The notes: generated by a model not told the origin, from the letters alone. DNA of 64,000 nt from Aeromonas allosaccharophila (GCF_000819685.1 NZ_CDBR01000005.1:1-64000), one strand, 5' to 3'; positions 10,385-18,937 are shown, numbered from the stretch's first letter. Numbers and translations are program-made.

Positions 10385-11197
10385 CTACTCGGTGAGTTGA
10401 GTTTGCTGCAATCTGCCTGCGACCGGTTGCAACGCCCGGGTATCGAGACAGATGCGGATCGCATCCGGTCGCCAGTGCTCGATATCGCAATCCACCAGCC
10501 CGCCCCGCTCGTCGTAGTTGACCCGCACCAGCCGCAGCACGGCGCTCCCCTCCGCCAGATTGAGGGCGCGGGCGATGGCGCCCCGCGCCGCTGAGGGGGT
10601 GATCTCGAGACTCGCCCCACCCTGGCCTATGCCATAACGCTGCTGATAGAGCTCGGTGAGGGAGCTGGCCAGCGGCGCGCTGGCGATGTCGGGAAAGCGG
10701 CTGGCCAGCAGGTGGTGGCTGACGTGGAGCACCGGGCGGCCGTCGATCAGCCGCTGACGGCGGATCTCATAAAGTGGAGTGAAGGGTTCAAGCCCCATCC
10801 AGCGGCAGAGCTCACTGCTGGCCAGCTCGCTACCGTGGGCCAGCACCCGGGTTTCGGCGGTGCGCTGCTGCTCGCCGATCCACTGGTGGAAGTGGGTGTG
10901 GATGGCGGGATCGTAGGTGAGGCGGGGCGGTGCCACAAACCAGCCGCGTCGCTCGGCCCGGTAGATAAGGCCGTCTGCCTCAAGGCTGGAGAGCGCCTCC
11001 TTGATGGTGATGCGGGTGGTGGCGAAGCGCTCGCTGAGCGCCCGTTCGGCGGGCAACTGCTGCCCCGCCGCCAGCTGGCCGCTGCCGATATAGCGGCGCA
11101 GGGTCTGGCAAATCTGTTCACACTTGGAGGCGCGGCCATCGGCCGCTACCCGTTCGCTCAATCTCGGTTCAATCACGCTGATATCCCTGTCGCTCAT
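10385..11197 (-). CDS. phnR: GntR-family regulator with UTRA domain, PhnR-like
   Basis: A 270-residue HutC/PhnF-subfamily repressor or activator. The N-terminal winged helix (about residues 25-95) reads ICQTLRRYIGSGQLAAGQQLPAERALSERFATTRITIKEALSSLEADGLIYRAERRGWFV. The UTRA ligand-binding domain runs from about 105 to 255 (LYEIRRQRLIDGRPVLHVSHHLLASRFPDI). It is divergent from a six-gene ABC-transporter/hydrolase operon, so local control is likely, with a phosphonate- or phosphate-ester-related ligand. PhnR is the name used for such regulators beside phosphonate uptake genes. Two related dyad-like sites in the shared upstream region are operator candidates. The exact ligand is inference. Confidence 0.75.
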   Translation of the reverse strand: MSDRDISVIEPRLSERVAADGRASKCEQICQTLRRYIGSGQLAAGQQLPAERALSERFATTRITIKEALSSLEADGLIYRAERRGWFVAPPRLTYDPAIHTHFHQWIGEQQRTAETRVLAHGSELASSELCRWMGLEPFTPLYEIRRQRLIDGRPVLHVSHHLLASRFPDIASAPLASSLTELYQQRYGIGQGGASLEITPSAARGAIARALNLAEGSAVLRLVRVNYDERGGLVDCDIEHWRPDAIRICLDTRALQPVAGRLQQTQLTE

Positions 11198-11241
11198 TCT
11201 GGCTGTGCGGGCTGGCTTAGCCCTTGTTGGTTCAGCCCTTG

Positions 11242-11255
11242 CTGGAGTAGTCCAG
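11242..11255. promoter_or_regulatory. Candidate operator of the divergent GntR regulator (site 1)
   Basis: CTGGAGTAGTCCAG is a perfect inverted repeat (CTGGA-GTAG-TCCAG) 45 bp upstream of the regulator start. A related 14-mer occurs at 11384-11397. Dyads of this size suit the dimeric winged helix of HutC/PhnF-type regulators. No direct binding evidence. Confidence 0.45.
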
Positions 11256-11311
11256 CCTCACTCGGGTTCAGAGTTGTAACCGCGCTGGATGACAGCGGCG
11301 TGACAGGGTGA

Positions 11312-11329
11312 TTGTCATCAAACTGCCAT
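11312..11329 (+). promoter_or_regulatory. Candidate PHO box (PhoB site) of the organophosphorus uptake operon
   Basis: TTGTCAT-CAAA-CTGCCAT: two 7-bp direct repeats separated by 4 bp, the arrangement of PhoB boxes (consensus CTGTCAT, 11-bp period). A possible -10 (TCATAT, 11348-11353) follows about 18 bp after the second repeat, which would then stand in for the -35. It points towards the binding-protein gene at 11407. This would make the operon phosphate-starvation induced. Confidence 0.5.
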
Positions 11330-11383
11330 CAAAGCGCCCCGCCACCGTCATATTTCCCCTCTAGCATCCCTCTCGAACCTTAA

Positions 11384-11397
11384 CTGACCTAGTCCAG
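11384..11397. promoter_or_regulatory. Candidate operator of the divergent GntR regulator (site 2)
   Basis: CTGACCTAGTCCAG shares 11 of 14 positions with the perfect dyad at 11242-11255. It sits just before the ribosome binding site of the first operon gene, downstream of the proposed promoter, a position suited to repression. Confidence 0.4.
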
Positions 11398-11406
11398 AGG
11401 GATGGG

Positions 11407-12456
11407 ATGATGAAAAGCGTGATCGCAAGTGCACTGGCCCTGGTGGCCATCAGTCAGCCACTTTTTGCCGCTGACAATATCGCGGATCTTGAGAAGGCCG
11501 CCCGCGGCGAAGGGCAACTCAGCAGTATCGGCATGCCCGACAGCTGGGCCAACTGGAAGGATACCTGGCAGCAGCTGGGCAGCATCTACGGCATCAAGCA
11601 TCAGGATACCGACATGAGCTCGGCGCAGGAGATCGCCAAGTTCGCCGCCGAGAAAGCCAATGCCACCGCCGACATCGGTGACGTGGGCGGCGCCTTCGGT
11701 CCGGTGGCGGTCAAGCAGGGGGTCACCCAACCCTACAAACCTTCCACCTGGGCCGATATTCCCAACTGGGCCAAAGATGCGGACGGTCACTGGATGCTGG
11801 CCTATACCGGCACCATCGCCTTCCTGATCAACAAGGATCTGGTCAAGGCCGCCCCCACCAGCTGGCAATCCCTGCTGGGTGGCGACTACAAGGTGACGCT
11901 GGGTGATGTTGGCGTGGCCTCCCAGGCCAACAACGGCGTGCTGGCGGCGGCCTATGCCACCGGCGGCAGCGAGAAAAACCTGAAACCCGCGCTCGAGCTG
12001 TTCGGCCAGCTGGCCAAACAGGGGCGCCTCTCCCTGAACGACCCTTCCATCGCCAATATCGAGAAGGGTGAAGTGGAAGTCGGCGTGCTGTGGGACTTCA
12101 ACGCGCTCAACTACCGCGACAAGATAGACCCCAAGAAGTTTGAGGTGGTTATCCCGAGCGACGGCTCCGTCATCGCCGGCTACACCACCATCATCAACAA
12201 GTGGGCCAAGAACCCCAACGCCGCCAAGCTGGCCCGTGAATACATCCTCTCCGATGCCGGTCAAATCAACCTGGCCCGTGGCTACGCCCGCCCCATCCGC
12301 AGCAACGTTGCGCTGCCGGATGACGTGAAGGCCAAGCTGTTGCCCGTCGAGCAGTATGCCAATGCCAAGCCGGTCAGCGACCATGCAGCCTGGGAGCAGA
12401 GCTCCAAAGCCCTGCCGCGCCAGTGGCAAGAAACCGTCATGATCAACATGCAGTAA
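11407..12456 (+). CDS. Periplasmic substrate-binding protein of a phosphonate/organophosphate-type ABC transporter
   Basis: A 349-residue exported protein with a cleavable signal peptide (MMKSVIASALALVAISQPLFAADN). The mature part has the iron/putrescine-type binding protein pattern (DIGDVGGAFGPVAVKQGVTQPYKPS, TGTIAFLINKDLVK, GVLWDFNALNYRDKIDP). It is the first gene of an operon with two permeases and an ATPase, so it should deliver the substrate to that permease pair. Binding proteins of this type beside PhnR-like regulators are usually annotated for 2-aminoethylphosphonate. Here the neighbouring enzymes suggest a phosphate ester or phosphonate, and the ligand is unproven. GAGG precedes the two adjacent start codons (11407 and 11410). 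Confidence 0.8.
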   Translation: MMKSVIASALALVAISQPLFAADNIADLEKAARGEGQLSSIGMPDSWANWKDTWQQLGSIYGIKHQDTDMSSAQEIAKFAAEKANATADIGDVGGAFGPVAVKQGVTQPYKPSTWADIPNWAKDADGHWMLAYTGTIAFLINKDLVKAAPTSWQSLLGGDYKVTLGDVGVASQANNGVLAAAYATGGSEKNLKPALELFGQLAKQGRLSLNDPSIANIEKGEVEVGVLWDFNALNYRDKIDPKKFEVVIPSDGSVIAGYTTIINKWAKNPNAAKLAREYILSDAGQINLARGYARPIRSNVALPDDVKAKLLPVEQYANAKPVSDHAAWEQSSKALPRQWQETVMINMQ

Positions 12457-12465
12457 GGGAATCCA

Positions 12466-13299
12466 GTGCAACACAAGGTGATAGTGGTACTTGTGGATGG
12501 TCTGGCAGCCGAGGTAGCCCACACCATGGGCTACCTCGGTGGCATGGTGGAGGCGGGGCGCGGCCTGCATACGACCCTGAATGCAGCCCTGCCATCTCTC
12601 TCCCGACCCCTCTACGAGTGCATCCTGACCGGCGTGCCGCCGGTGCTGAGCGGTATCACCCACAACGGGGTGAGTCGCTTGAGCCAGCACGACGCCATCT
12701 TCCATCTGGCCCGCGCCGCGGGTAAGCGCACCGCAGCGGCGGCCTATTACTGGGTGAGCGAACTCTACAACCGCAGCCCCTGGCTGGCGGCCCGGGATCG
12801 CTATACCCATGACGAGCAGCTGCCGATTCAGCACGGCTGCTTCTACTGGGATGACAACTACCCCGACAGCCATCTGCTGATGGATGGCGAGTGGCTGCGC
12901 AGCCAGTACGATCCCGATTTTCTGCTGATCCACCCGATGGGGGTGGATGACGCTGGCCACAAGTTTGGCCTCGATTCACGCCAGTACCGCAATCAGGCGC
13001 GCCGGATGGACAGCCTGTTGGCCGACCTGCTGCCCCAGTGGCTGGCGGAGGGGTATCAGGTGGTGATCACCTCGGATCACGGTATGAACAACGACCTGAG
13101 CCACGGCGGCACCCTGCCTGAAGAGCGCACCGTGCCGCTCTGGTTGTTTGGCGATGCCTTTATCGAGCGCTGGCCGGATGGGGGGGCGATCGCCCAGACC
13201 CAGCTCTGCGCCCTGATGGCGGATCTGCTAGGTATCCCCCACGACAAGCCGGTGGCTCCCCCGCTGCTCAAGACCGCCTTTATGCGCGAGGTGCACTGA
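12466..13299 (+). CDS. Cytoplasmic alkaline-phosphatase-superfamily phosphodiesterase/phosphonate hydrolase
   Basis: A 277-residue nucleotide pyrophosphatase/phosphodiesterase-like enzyme (alkaline phosphatase superfamily). Metal ligands are recognisable: VVLVDGL (Asp11), HPMGVDDAGH (Asp and His) and TSDHGM (Asp-His), plus a later His in LSHGGT. The nucleophile region is LPSLSRPLYECILTG, with Ser in place of the Thr usual in NPP and PhnA-type enzymes. There is no signal peptide, so it acts on imported substrate. GTG start at 12466 with AAGGGA upstream. It is sandwiched between the binding protein and the permeases and overlaps the next gene by one base (TGATG). Substrate unknown. Confidence 0.75.
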   Translation: MQHKVIVVLVDGLAAEVAHTMGYLGGMVEAGRGLHTTLNAALPSLSRPLYECILTGVPPVLSGITHNGVSRLSQHDAIFHLARAAGKRTAAAAYYWVSELYNRSPWLAARDRYTHDEQLPIQHGCFYWDDNYPDSHLLMDGEWLRSQYDPDFLLIHPMGVDDAGHKFGLDSRQYRNQARRMDSLLADLLPQWLAEGYQVVITSDHGMNNDLSHGGTLPEERTVPLWLFGDAFIERWPDGGAIAQTQLCALMADLLGIPHDKPVAPPLLKTAFMREVH

Positions 13300-14198
13300 T
13301 GATGCCTGCAACCACCGAGATCCTTGCGGATCAACCCGTGGCAACCAAGCACAAGGTGCGCCGCCACTGGCTGCCCGCGCTGGTGCTGCTGCCCTTTGTC
13401 CTGTTGATGATCCTGTTCCAGCTCGCCCCCATGGTGTGGGTGCTGGTGGGTAGTTTTCAGACCCCCGATGGCTGGGGCATCGACTACTACCGGGAGATTT
13501 TGAGCTCCCCCTTCTACCTGCAATCGTTCGGCAACTCGTTGCGTATCGCCGGTATCGCCAGTCTGGCGGGCCTTGCCATCGGTACGCTCGGGGCGGCGGC
13601 GCTGCGCCACAGTGGTGAGCGGGTCAAACGAGCCCTGTTGGCCTTTGTCACCATGACCAGCAACTTCAGCGGGGTGCCGCTGGCGTTCGCCTTCATCATC
13701 ATTCTCGGCATCAATGGTGCGGTGACCCTGCTGTTGAAATCCTGGGGCCTCATCGACGGTTTCAACCTCTACTCGGGCAGCGGCCTTATCCTCATCTACA
13801 CCTATTTCCAGATCCCGCTCGCCCTGCTGCTGCTCTATCCGGCCTTCGATGCGCTGCAGGATGAGTGGCCGCAGGCCGCTGCGCTGCTCGGCGCGAGCAA
13901 GGGGCAGTATGTGTGGCATGTGGCGCTGCCGGTGCTCACGCCTGCGCTGCTCGGCACCCTGATCATCCTGTTTGCCAACGCGGTGGGGGCCTATGCCTCT
14001 GCTTACGCCCTCACCACCGGCAACTTCAATCTGGTGACCATCCGGGTGGCCAGTCTGGTCTCCGGCGACATCTTCCTCGAGCCCAATATGGCGGCGGCGC
14101 TGGCGGTGATCCTGATGGTGCTGCTGGGGGTAGTGACGGCCGCCAATCAGTGGCTGCTGAAAAAGAGCTATGTGAACAGGGGGCAATCCCATGCATGA
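13299..14198 (+). CDS. ABC transporter permease (first subunit)
   Basis: A 299-residue inner-membrane protein with six predicted helices. It carries the binding-protein-dependent transport signature near the end of the permease core (ALQDEWPQAAALLGASKGQYVWHVALPVLTPAL, the EAA loop that docks the ATPase). A charged N-terminal tail of about 25 residues precedes the first helix. The start overlaps the stop of the phosphodiesterase gene, and its end overlaps the next permease by 8 bp, so the whole unit is tightly coupled. It pairs with the following permease as a heterodimer. Confidence 0.85.
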   Translation: MMPATTEILADQPVATKHKVRRHWLPALVLLPFVLLMILFQLAPMVWVLVGSFQTPDGWGIDYYREILSSPFYLQSFGNSLRIAGIASLAGLAIGTLGAAALRHSGERVKRALLAFVTMTSNFSGVPLAFAFIIILGINGAVTLLLKSWGLIDGFNLYSGSGLILIYTYFQIPLALLLLYPAFDALQDEWPQAAALLGASKGQYVWHVALPVLTPALLGTLIILFANAVGAYASAYALTTGNFNLVTIRVASLVSGDIFLEPNMAAALAVILMVLLGVVTAANQWLLKKSYVNRGQSHA

Positions 14199-14967
14199 TT
14201 TGACGCCGCGCTGGCCCAAGTGGGTGCTGGGTGGGCTGGTCGCCACCCTGTTGCTGCCGCTGCTGGCCACCTTTCTCTACTCCATCTCCACCCGCTGGGG
14301 GGCGACCCTGCTGCCGGATGGCTTCACCCTCGACTGGTACCTCAAACTGTGGGGCGATCCGCGCTTTCTCGCGGCGTTTGGCCGCAGCCTCTTGGTCTGT
14401 TTCGCCACCCTGCTGCTGGGGACCTTGGTGCTGGTACCGACCGTGCTGGTGGTGGCCTACTACTTCCCAAAGCTGGATCCCTGGATGAACCTGCTGATCC
14501 TGCTCCCCTTCGCAGTGCCGCCGGTGGTCTCGTCGGTGGGGTTGCTGCAGATCTACGCCGATGGCCCGCTGCCGATTATCGGCACGCCGTGGATCCTGAT
14601 CGGCACCTGGTTCACCGTGGTGCTCCCCTTTATGTACCGGGCGCTGGCCAACAGCCTGCAAGGGGTGCCGCTCAAGGATCTGATGGATGCCGCCCATCTG
14701 CTGGGGGCGAGCAGTCGCCGCGCCTTTCTGCTGGTGGTGATCCCCTGCCTGCGCAAGGGGCTGCTGGCGGCGCTGTTTCTGTCGCTCTCCTTCCTGCTCG
14801 GCGAGTTCGTGTTTGCCAACATGCTGGTGGGCACCCGTTACGAGACCCTGCAGGTCTACCTCTACAACATGCGCGCCACTTCGGGCCACTTCACCAGCGC
14901 GCTGGTGATGAGCTACTTCCTGCTGACCCTGCTGCTCACCTGGGCAGCGAACAGATTTCATCGGTGA
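14191..14967 (+). CDS. ABC transporter permease (second subunit)
   Basis: A 258-residue inner-membrane protein with about six helices and an EAA-loop (LKDLMDAAHLLGASSRRAFLLVVIPCLRKGLLAALFLS). It resembles the PotC/PhnV-type permeases that partner spermidine- and phosphonate-like binding proteins. The start lies inside the end of the previous permease gene, and the ATPase begins 6 bp after its stop. It should form the channel with the first permease. Confidence 0.85.
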   Translation: MHDLTPRWPKWVLGGLVATLLLPLLATFLYSISTRWGATLLPDGFTLDWYLKLWGDPRFLAAFGRSLLVCFATLLLGTLVLVPTVLVVAYYFPKLDPWMNLLILLPFAVPPVVSSVGLLQIYADGPLPIIGTPWILIGTWFTVVLPFMYRALANSLQGVPLKDLMDAAHLLGASSRRAFLLVVIPCLRKGLLAALFLSLSFLLGEFVFANMLVGTRYETLQVYLYNMRATSGHFTSALVMSYFLLTLLLTWAANRFHR

Positions 14968-14973
14968 ATCAAC

Positions 14974-15981
14974 ATGTTCCATCTAGAAGTGAATCAACTG
15001 CACAAATCCTACGGCGACACCAAAGTGTTCGAGGGGATTGAATTCGGCATCCGTAAGGGGGAGCTGGTGACCCTGCTCGGCCCCTCCGGCTGCGGCAAAT
15101 CCACCCTGCTGCGGGCGCTGGCCGGGCTCACGCCGGTGGATGGCGGTCAGGTGCGGGTGGCCGGTGAGGACATCACCTGGCAGGCGCCCCAGAAGCGGGG
15201 CATCGGCATGGTGTTCCAGAGCTATGCGCTGTTCCCCAACATGACGGTGTGGGACAACGTCGCCTTCGGCCTCAAGATGAAACCCCAGCCGGGGCGGGAG
15301 CTGGCGGCCAGCGTGCAGGAGGCATTGGCGCTGGTGGAGCTGACCGGCTTCGAGCGCCGCTATCCGGGGGAGCTCTCCGGCGGTCAGCGCCAGCGGGTGG
15401 CGTTGGCCCGTGCTTTGGTGGTACGGCCAAGGATCCTGCTGCTGGACGAGCCGCTTTCGGCGCTGGATGCCCGCATCCGCCGCAGCCTGCGCCAGCAGAT
15501 CCGCGAGATCCAGCAGCGGCTTGAACTTACCACCATCTTCGTGACCCACGATCAGGAGGAGGCGCTCACCCTGTCGGATCGGATCTTCCTGATGAACAAG
15601 GGATCCATCGTCCAGAGCGGCACGCCGGAGCAGATCTACACCCGCCCCGCCAGTGAGTTTGTGGCGGGCTTTATCGGCAACTACAACCTGCTCGGCGCCG
15701 AGCAGGGCAAGTCGCTGTTCGGCCCCCGTTTTCAGGGCAAGCTGGCGCTGCGGCCTGAGTCCATTACCCTGCTGCCCGCAGGGGCGACCAGCAGCGAACC
15801 CAGCCTGCCCGGCATCGTTCGTCAGCAACAGCTGCTCGGCAATGTGATCCGTTATCAGGTGGAGTGCGAGGCGGGGCTGTTGACGGTGGATTGCCTCAAC
15901 CGCTCTGCCTGCGATCTGCTGGCCACCGGCAGTGCCGTGACCCTGGCGGTGGCTCGGGATCAGCTCTGTGAGGTAGCATGA
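14974..15981 (+). CDS. ABC transporter ATP-binding protein
   Basis: A 335-residue ATPase. Walker A GPSGCGKST, Q-loop in GMVFQSYALFPNMTV, signature LSGGQRQRV, Walker B ILLLDEPLSALD and switch His VTHDQEEA are all intact. The C-terminal hundred residues form a TOBE-like regulatory extension (LALRPESITLLP), as in PotA, CysA and FbpC types. It energises the two permeases just upstream. Confidence 0.88.
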   Translation: MFHLEVNQLHKSYGDTKVFEGIEFGIRKGELVTLLGPSGCGKSTLLRALAGLTPVDGGQVRVAGEDITWQAPQKRGIGMVFQSYALFPNMTVWDNVAFGLKMKPQPGRELAASVQEALALVELTGFERRYPGELSGGQRQRVALARALVVRPRILLLDEPLSALDARIRRSLRQQIREIQQRLELTTIFVTHDQEEALTLSDRIFLMNKGSIVQSGTPEQIYTRPASEFVAGFIGNYNLLGAEQGKSLFGPRFQGKLALRPESITLLPAGATSSEPSLPGIVRQQQLLGNVIRYQVECEAGLLTVDCLNRSACDLLATGSAVTLAVARDQLCEVA

Positions 15982-16020
15982 CGCCGCATTTCATTTCCAT
16001 TTTCACTGCGAGGAGCACCC

Positions 16021-16674
16021 ATGGCACTGGCACTGTTTGATCTGGACGAGACCCTGATTGCCGGGGATTCCGCCAGCCTCTGGCTGGAGTACATGGTGGC
16101 CCAGGAGCAGGCTCCGGCGGGTATGGTGGCCGAGGAGCAGGGGATGATGTCCCTCTACCATCAGGGCAAGATGGACATGCACCAGTACATGGCCTTCACC
16201 CTGCAGCCGCTGGTGGGCAAGTCGCGCCAGTGGCTCAGCCAGCAGTGCCACCGCTTTGCCGAGCAGGTGCTGCGCGAGCGCCTCTACCCCGAGGGGCTGG
16301 CACGTATCGAGTGGCATCGGGAGCGCGGTGACGAGCTGGTACTTATCTCCGCTTCCGGCGAGCATCTGGTGGCCCCCATGGCACGGATGCTGGGGATGGA
16401 TCACTGTGTCGCCATCCTGCTCGATGAGGAGGAGGGGATGCTGACCGGCCAGACCCGCGGCACTCTCAGTTTTCGCGAGGGCAAGGTGGCCCGCATCAAC
16501 CAGCTGTTTGCCGGCAGGGAGAGCCTCTGGCAGGGGAGCTTTGGCTACAGCGACTCCCACAATGATCTGCCCATGCTGCGGGCGGTGAGCCATCCCCATG
16601 CGGTCAATCCGGCCCCCCCCCTGCGCCAGCAGGCCGAGGAGCTGGGCTGGCCCACGCTGGAGTGGCTGCGCTGA
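16021..16674 (+). CDS. HAD-superfamily IB phosphatase
   Basis: A 217-residue HAD hydrolase of the SerB-like IB subgroup. Motif I is ALFDLDETLIAGD (nucleophile Asp8, acid Asp10), motif II is VLISASGEH, and motif IV is GYSDSHNDLPML. The cap is the small helical type between motifs I and II. It is the last gene of the uptake operon, separated by 39 bp and with its own strong GAGGAG site. A plausible role is to remove phosphate from the product of the upstream phosphodiesterase or from the imported compound. It is not a PhnX phosphonatase by motif layout. Substrate unknown. Confidence 0.78.
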   Translation: MALALFDLDETLIAGDSASLWLEYMVAQEQAPAGMVAEEQGMMSLYHQGKMDMHQYMAFTLQPLVGKSRQWLSQQCHRFAEQVLRERLYPEGLARIEWHRERGDELVLISASGEHLVAPMARMLGMDHCVAILLDEEEGMLTGQTRGTLSFREGKVARINQLFAGRESLWQGSFGYSDSHNDLPMLRAVSHPHAVNPAPPLRQQAEELGWPTLEWLR

Positions 16675-16718
16675 GTCGCATGCTCACACAGGCTTAACGC
16701 GCGGCAAGAACAGCGATA

Positions 16719-16756
16719 AAAACCAAGAGAGAGGCAGGTGCCTCTCTCTTGGTTTT
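16719..16756 (+). terminator. Strong terminator after the uptake operon
   Basis: A 17-bp near-perfect stem (AAAACCAAGAGAGAGGC / GCCTCTCTCTTGGTTTT) with a short loop. It lies between convergent genes and is probably bidirectional. Confidence 0.85.
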
Positions 16757-16784
16757 CGTGTCCTGTGGGCGATCACCCTTCCAC

Positions 16785-18413
16785 TTAATGGGCATGCCGT
16801 CGAGTCTGATCGAGGTGAGGAGGGGGATCCTCATCCATCAGGTCACTGACTCGACACTGGGGGAAGCAGATGCGGTTTTTCCCCTCCCGCTTGGCCTGAT
16901 ACACCCCGCTGTCGGCCAGTTCCACCAGTGTCTTGGCCGAGAGTCCGGAGTGACTGAAGGCCACCCCGCCGCTGATAGTGACGGTGAGACCGGGTTCGCG
17001 CCACTCAAGCTTTTCGACCGCGAGCCGGAATGCTTCCAGCAGGGAGGCAATCTCGCTCATTGGCGTTTCCAGCCGGAAGACCAGCACCAGCTCTTCGCCA
17101 CCGTAGCGGCAAAACCAGCCCCACTGGTCAAACAGATGCATGCCCAGTTTGCTCACTCGCTTGAGCACCACATCCCCAGCCTGATGACCGTGGGTATCGT
17201 TGACCTGTTTGAAATCATCCAGATCGAACATCACCAACCCGAACGGCGCGCCACTGTTGAGCTGCTTTTCCAGGCACTCGTCGAAGAAGCGGCGATTGTA
17301 GAGGCCGGTGAGCTTGTCCTGATTGGCTTGCAGGCGGATCTGGGCAAAGTCCTGGCTGGCGGCATCCATCTCTTCATAGACTTTGGCCAGCTCCAGCATG
17401 CGACTACCGTGATAGGCGATGCCGCCGGCTCGGCTGGCACGGATCAGCTGGGTGATCTCCCCCAGCATGCGGCGGAAGTAGCGGGCCCAGAGCAAGGCCA
17501 GCAGCAGATAGAGGATGCAGGCGAGGGCAATCATCAGCTGCACGTTGACGGAAACGCTGTCGATCACCTGCTGCATGCTGGCGGTCGGCTCGACGCTGAG
17601 CAGGATCCAGCGCTGCTCGGGGATGCGGTAGTAGGAGACCATCATGCCGCTGGCATCATCGAGGAAGAAGCCCTGATCATCGTGCATGCGAGCCAGCCAG
17701 TCGGGGGCGGCGAGCGGTTTGAATACCCGTTCGCGATCCGGATGGGCCAGCACCAGCCCGTCATGGTTGAGCAGGATCTGATAGCCCTTGCCCAGATGAT
17801 GACTCTGCTCGTGCCGACCGTTGAGCCAGCTGGCGAGGGGGGTGAGCTGGGTATCCAGCGAGAGCACGCCAACCCGTTTGCCGTCAGGATCTTCAATCAC
17901 CCGGGCCAGCGCCATGGTGAGGGTGCCGAGCGTGTAGTCGTAATAAGGATCGGTCCAGACCATCTGGTTCGGGTGGCTGGCGGCCAGCAGATACCAGGGG
18001 CGGGTTCTGGGATCGAACTTCTCGTCGGCTTGCCAGGAGGGGTGGATCAGCATCTTGCGATGCTCGGTGCCTACGTAAACATAATCGAGCTCCATCACCT
18101 CGTGATAGGCCTGCCATTGCTGCAGGTAGCGCTCGCCGTGGCGGATCTCCGGGCCGCTGAAATCCTGATAATTTACCTGCTGATAAATGAGCGTAAACTG
18201 GCGTTTGAGCGTCGCCAGATAGGGTTCGATCAGGGTATGGAAATACTGGGTGTTGCGGGCAATCAGGTTCTGTTGCTGCTCATGGCGCAGGGTGCGCTCC
18301 ATATGCAGGTAGTAGATGCTGCCGAGCAGCAGGACGGGGATAAAGAGCAAGAGGAGGCCAAGCCGCATGCGGGTGATCAAAGACCAAGTGTGCCTGGACT
18401 TGCCGGGAGACAT
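16785..18413 (-). CDS. Membrane-bound diguanylate cyclase with periplasmic dCache sensor
   Basis: A 542-residue protein. An N-terminal membrane helix (about 16-37) is followed by a periplasmic Cache-type sensor of about 240 residues (pattern FDPRTRPWYLLAASHPNQMVWTDPYYDYTLGTLTMALARVI). A second helix (LMIALACILYLLLALLWARYF) and a GGDEF domain follow. The active-site loop reads GGEEL, a variant that is active in many cyclases. The residues five positions before it (DQWG) do not form the RxxD inhibitory site, so feedback inhibition is probably lost. PWY/YYD motifs in the sensor suggest binding of a small amine or amino acid. AAGGA precedes the start. It converges on the preceding operon at a shared terminator. 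Confidence 0.86.
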   Translation of the reverse strand: MSPGKSRHTWSLITRMRLGLLLLFIPVLLLGSIYYLHMERTLRHEQQQNLIARNTQYFHTLIEPYLATLKRQFTLIYQQVNYQDFSGPEIRHGERYLQQWQAYHEVMELDYVYVGTEHRKMLIHPSWQADEKFDPRTRPWYLLAASHPNQMVWTDPYYDYTLGTLTMALARVIEDPDGKRVGVLSLDTQLTPLASWLNGRHEQSHHLGKGYQILLNHDGLVLAHPDRERVFKPLAAPDWLARMHDDQGFFLDDASGMMVSYYRIPEQRWILLSVEPTASMQQVIDSVSVNVQLMIALACILYLLLALLWARYFRRMLGEITQLIRASRAGGIAYHGSRMLELAKVYEEMDAASQDFAQIRLQANQDKLTGLYNRRFFDECLEKQLNSGAPFGLVMFDLDDFKQVNDTHGHQAGDVVLKRVSKLGMHLFDQWGWFCRYGGEELVLVFRLETPMSEIASLLEAFRLAVEKLEWREPGLTVTISGGVAFSHSGLSAKTLVELADSGVYQAKREGKNRICFPQCRVSDLMDEDPPPHLDQTRRHAH

Positions 18414-18496
18414 GAATCCATCCTTTTCAGCTCGGATGGCACCAGCATATATGATGCAGTGCTGCGCGTCTAAAGAGAGAACATGAGAGTTTTTCG

Positions 18497-18937
18497 ATGC
18501 TGAACCACACTCTGCTCTTCATGGCCCATTACGGCAGCATAGCGGTGCTGATCCTGGCCCTCTGTGTCGAGTATCTGATCTTTCGTCGCGGCCTGAATAT
18601 GGTGCGGGTGCGCCGTCTGCTGCTGGCGGATGGCGTGGCGGCGCTGGCGCTCTTCTCCATCTTTGCCACCGGTTGTCTGCTGGCTCTCGAGCATGCCAGC
18701 TCGGTGGCGCAGATCTTTGCCCATCCTGCCCACGGCCTCAAGATGGGGCTGTTTCTGCTGATTGTCGGCACCCTCGATTATCCCAGTCGCCTCTTCTATC
18801 GCTGGCGTCGCGCCCTGCGTCTGGGCAAGGCGCCGATGATCTCCATTCAGCAGCACTTCCGGGTGGTCTGGATCCTGCGAGGCAATCTGATACTGGTTGC
18901 CCTGCTGGCCGTGCTGACAAAACAGCTGTCGCTCTAA
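18497..18937 (+). CDS. DUF2214 family integral membrane protein
   Basis: A 146-residue protein with about four hydrophobic helices and the pattern HPAHGLKMGLFLLIVGTLDYPSRLFYRWRR typical of the DUF2214 family. The function of the family is unknown to me. It is divergent from the cyclase, and the DMT transporter begins 73 bp further on. A conserved His/Lys-Asp stretch facing the membrane could mean a transport or cofactor role, but that is speculation. Confidence 0.7.
   Translation: MLNHTLLFMAHYGSIAVLILALCVEYLIFRRGLNMVRVRRLLLADGVAALALFSIFATGCLLALEHASSVAQIFAHPAHGLKMGLFLLIVGTLDYPSRLFYRWRRALRLGKAPMISIQQHFRVVWILRGNLILVALLAVLTKQLSL

Noticed and set aside
16749-18473. 574-codon plus-strand frame opposite the dCache-GGDEF gene
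   Set aside because: The minus strand encodes all motifs of a diguanylate cyclase; the plus-strand product has no recognisable domain and no ribosome site.
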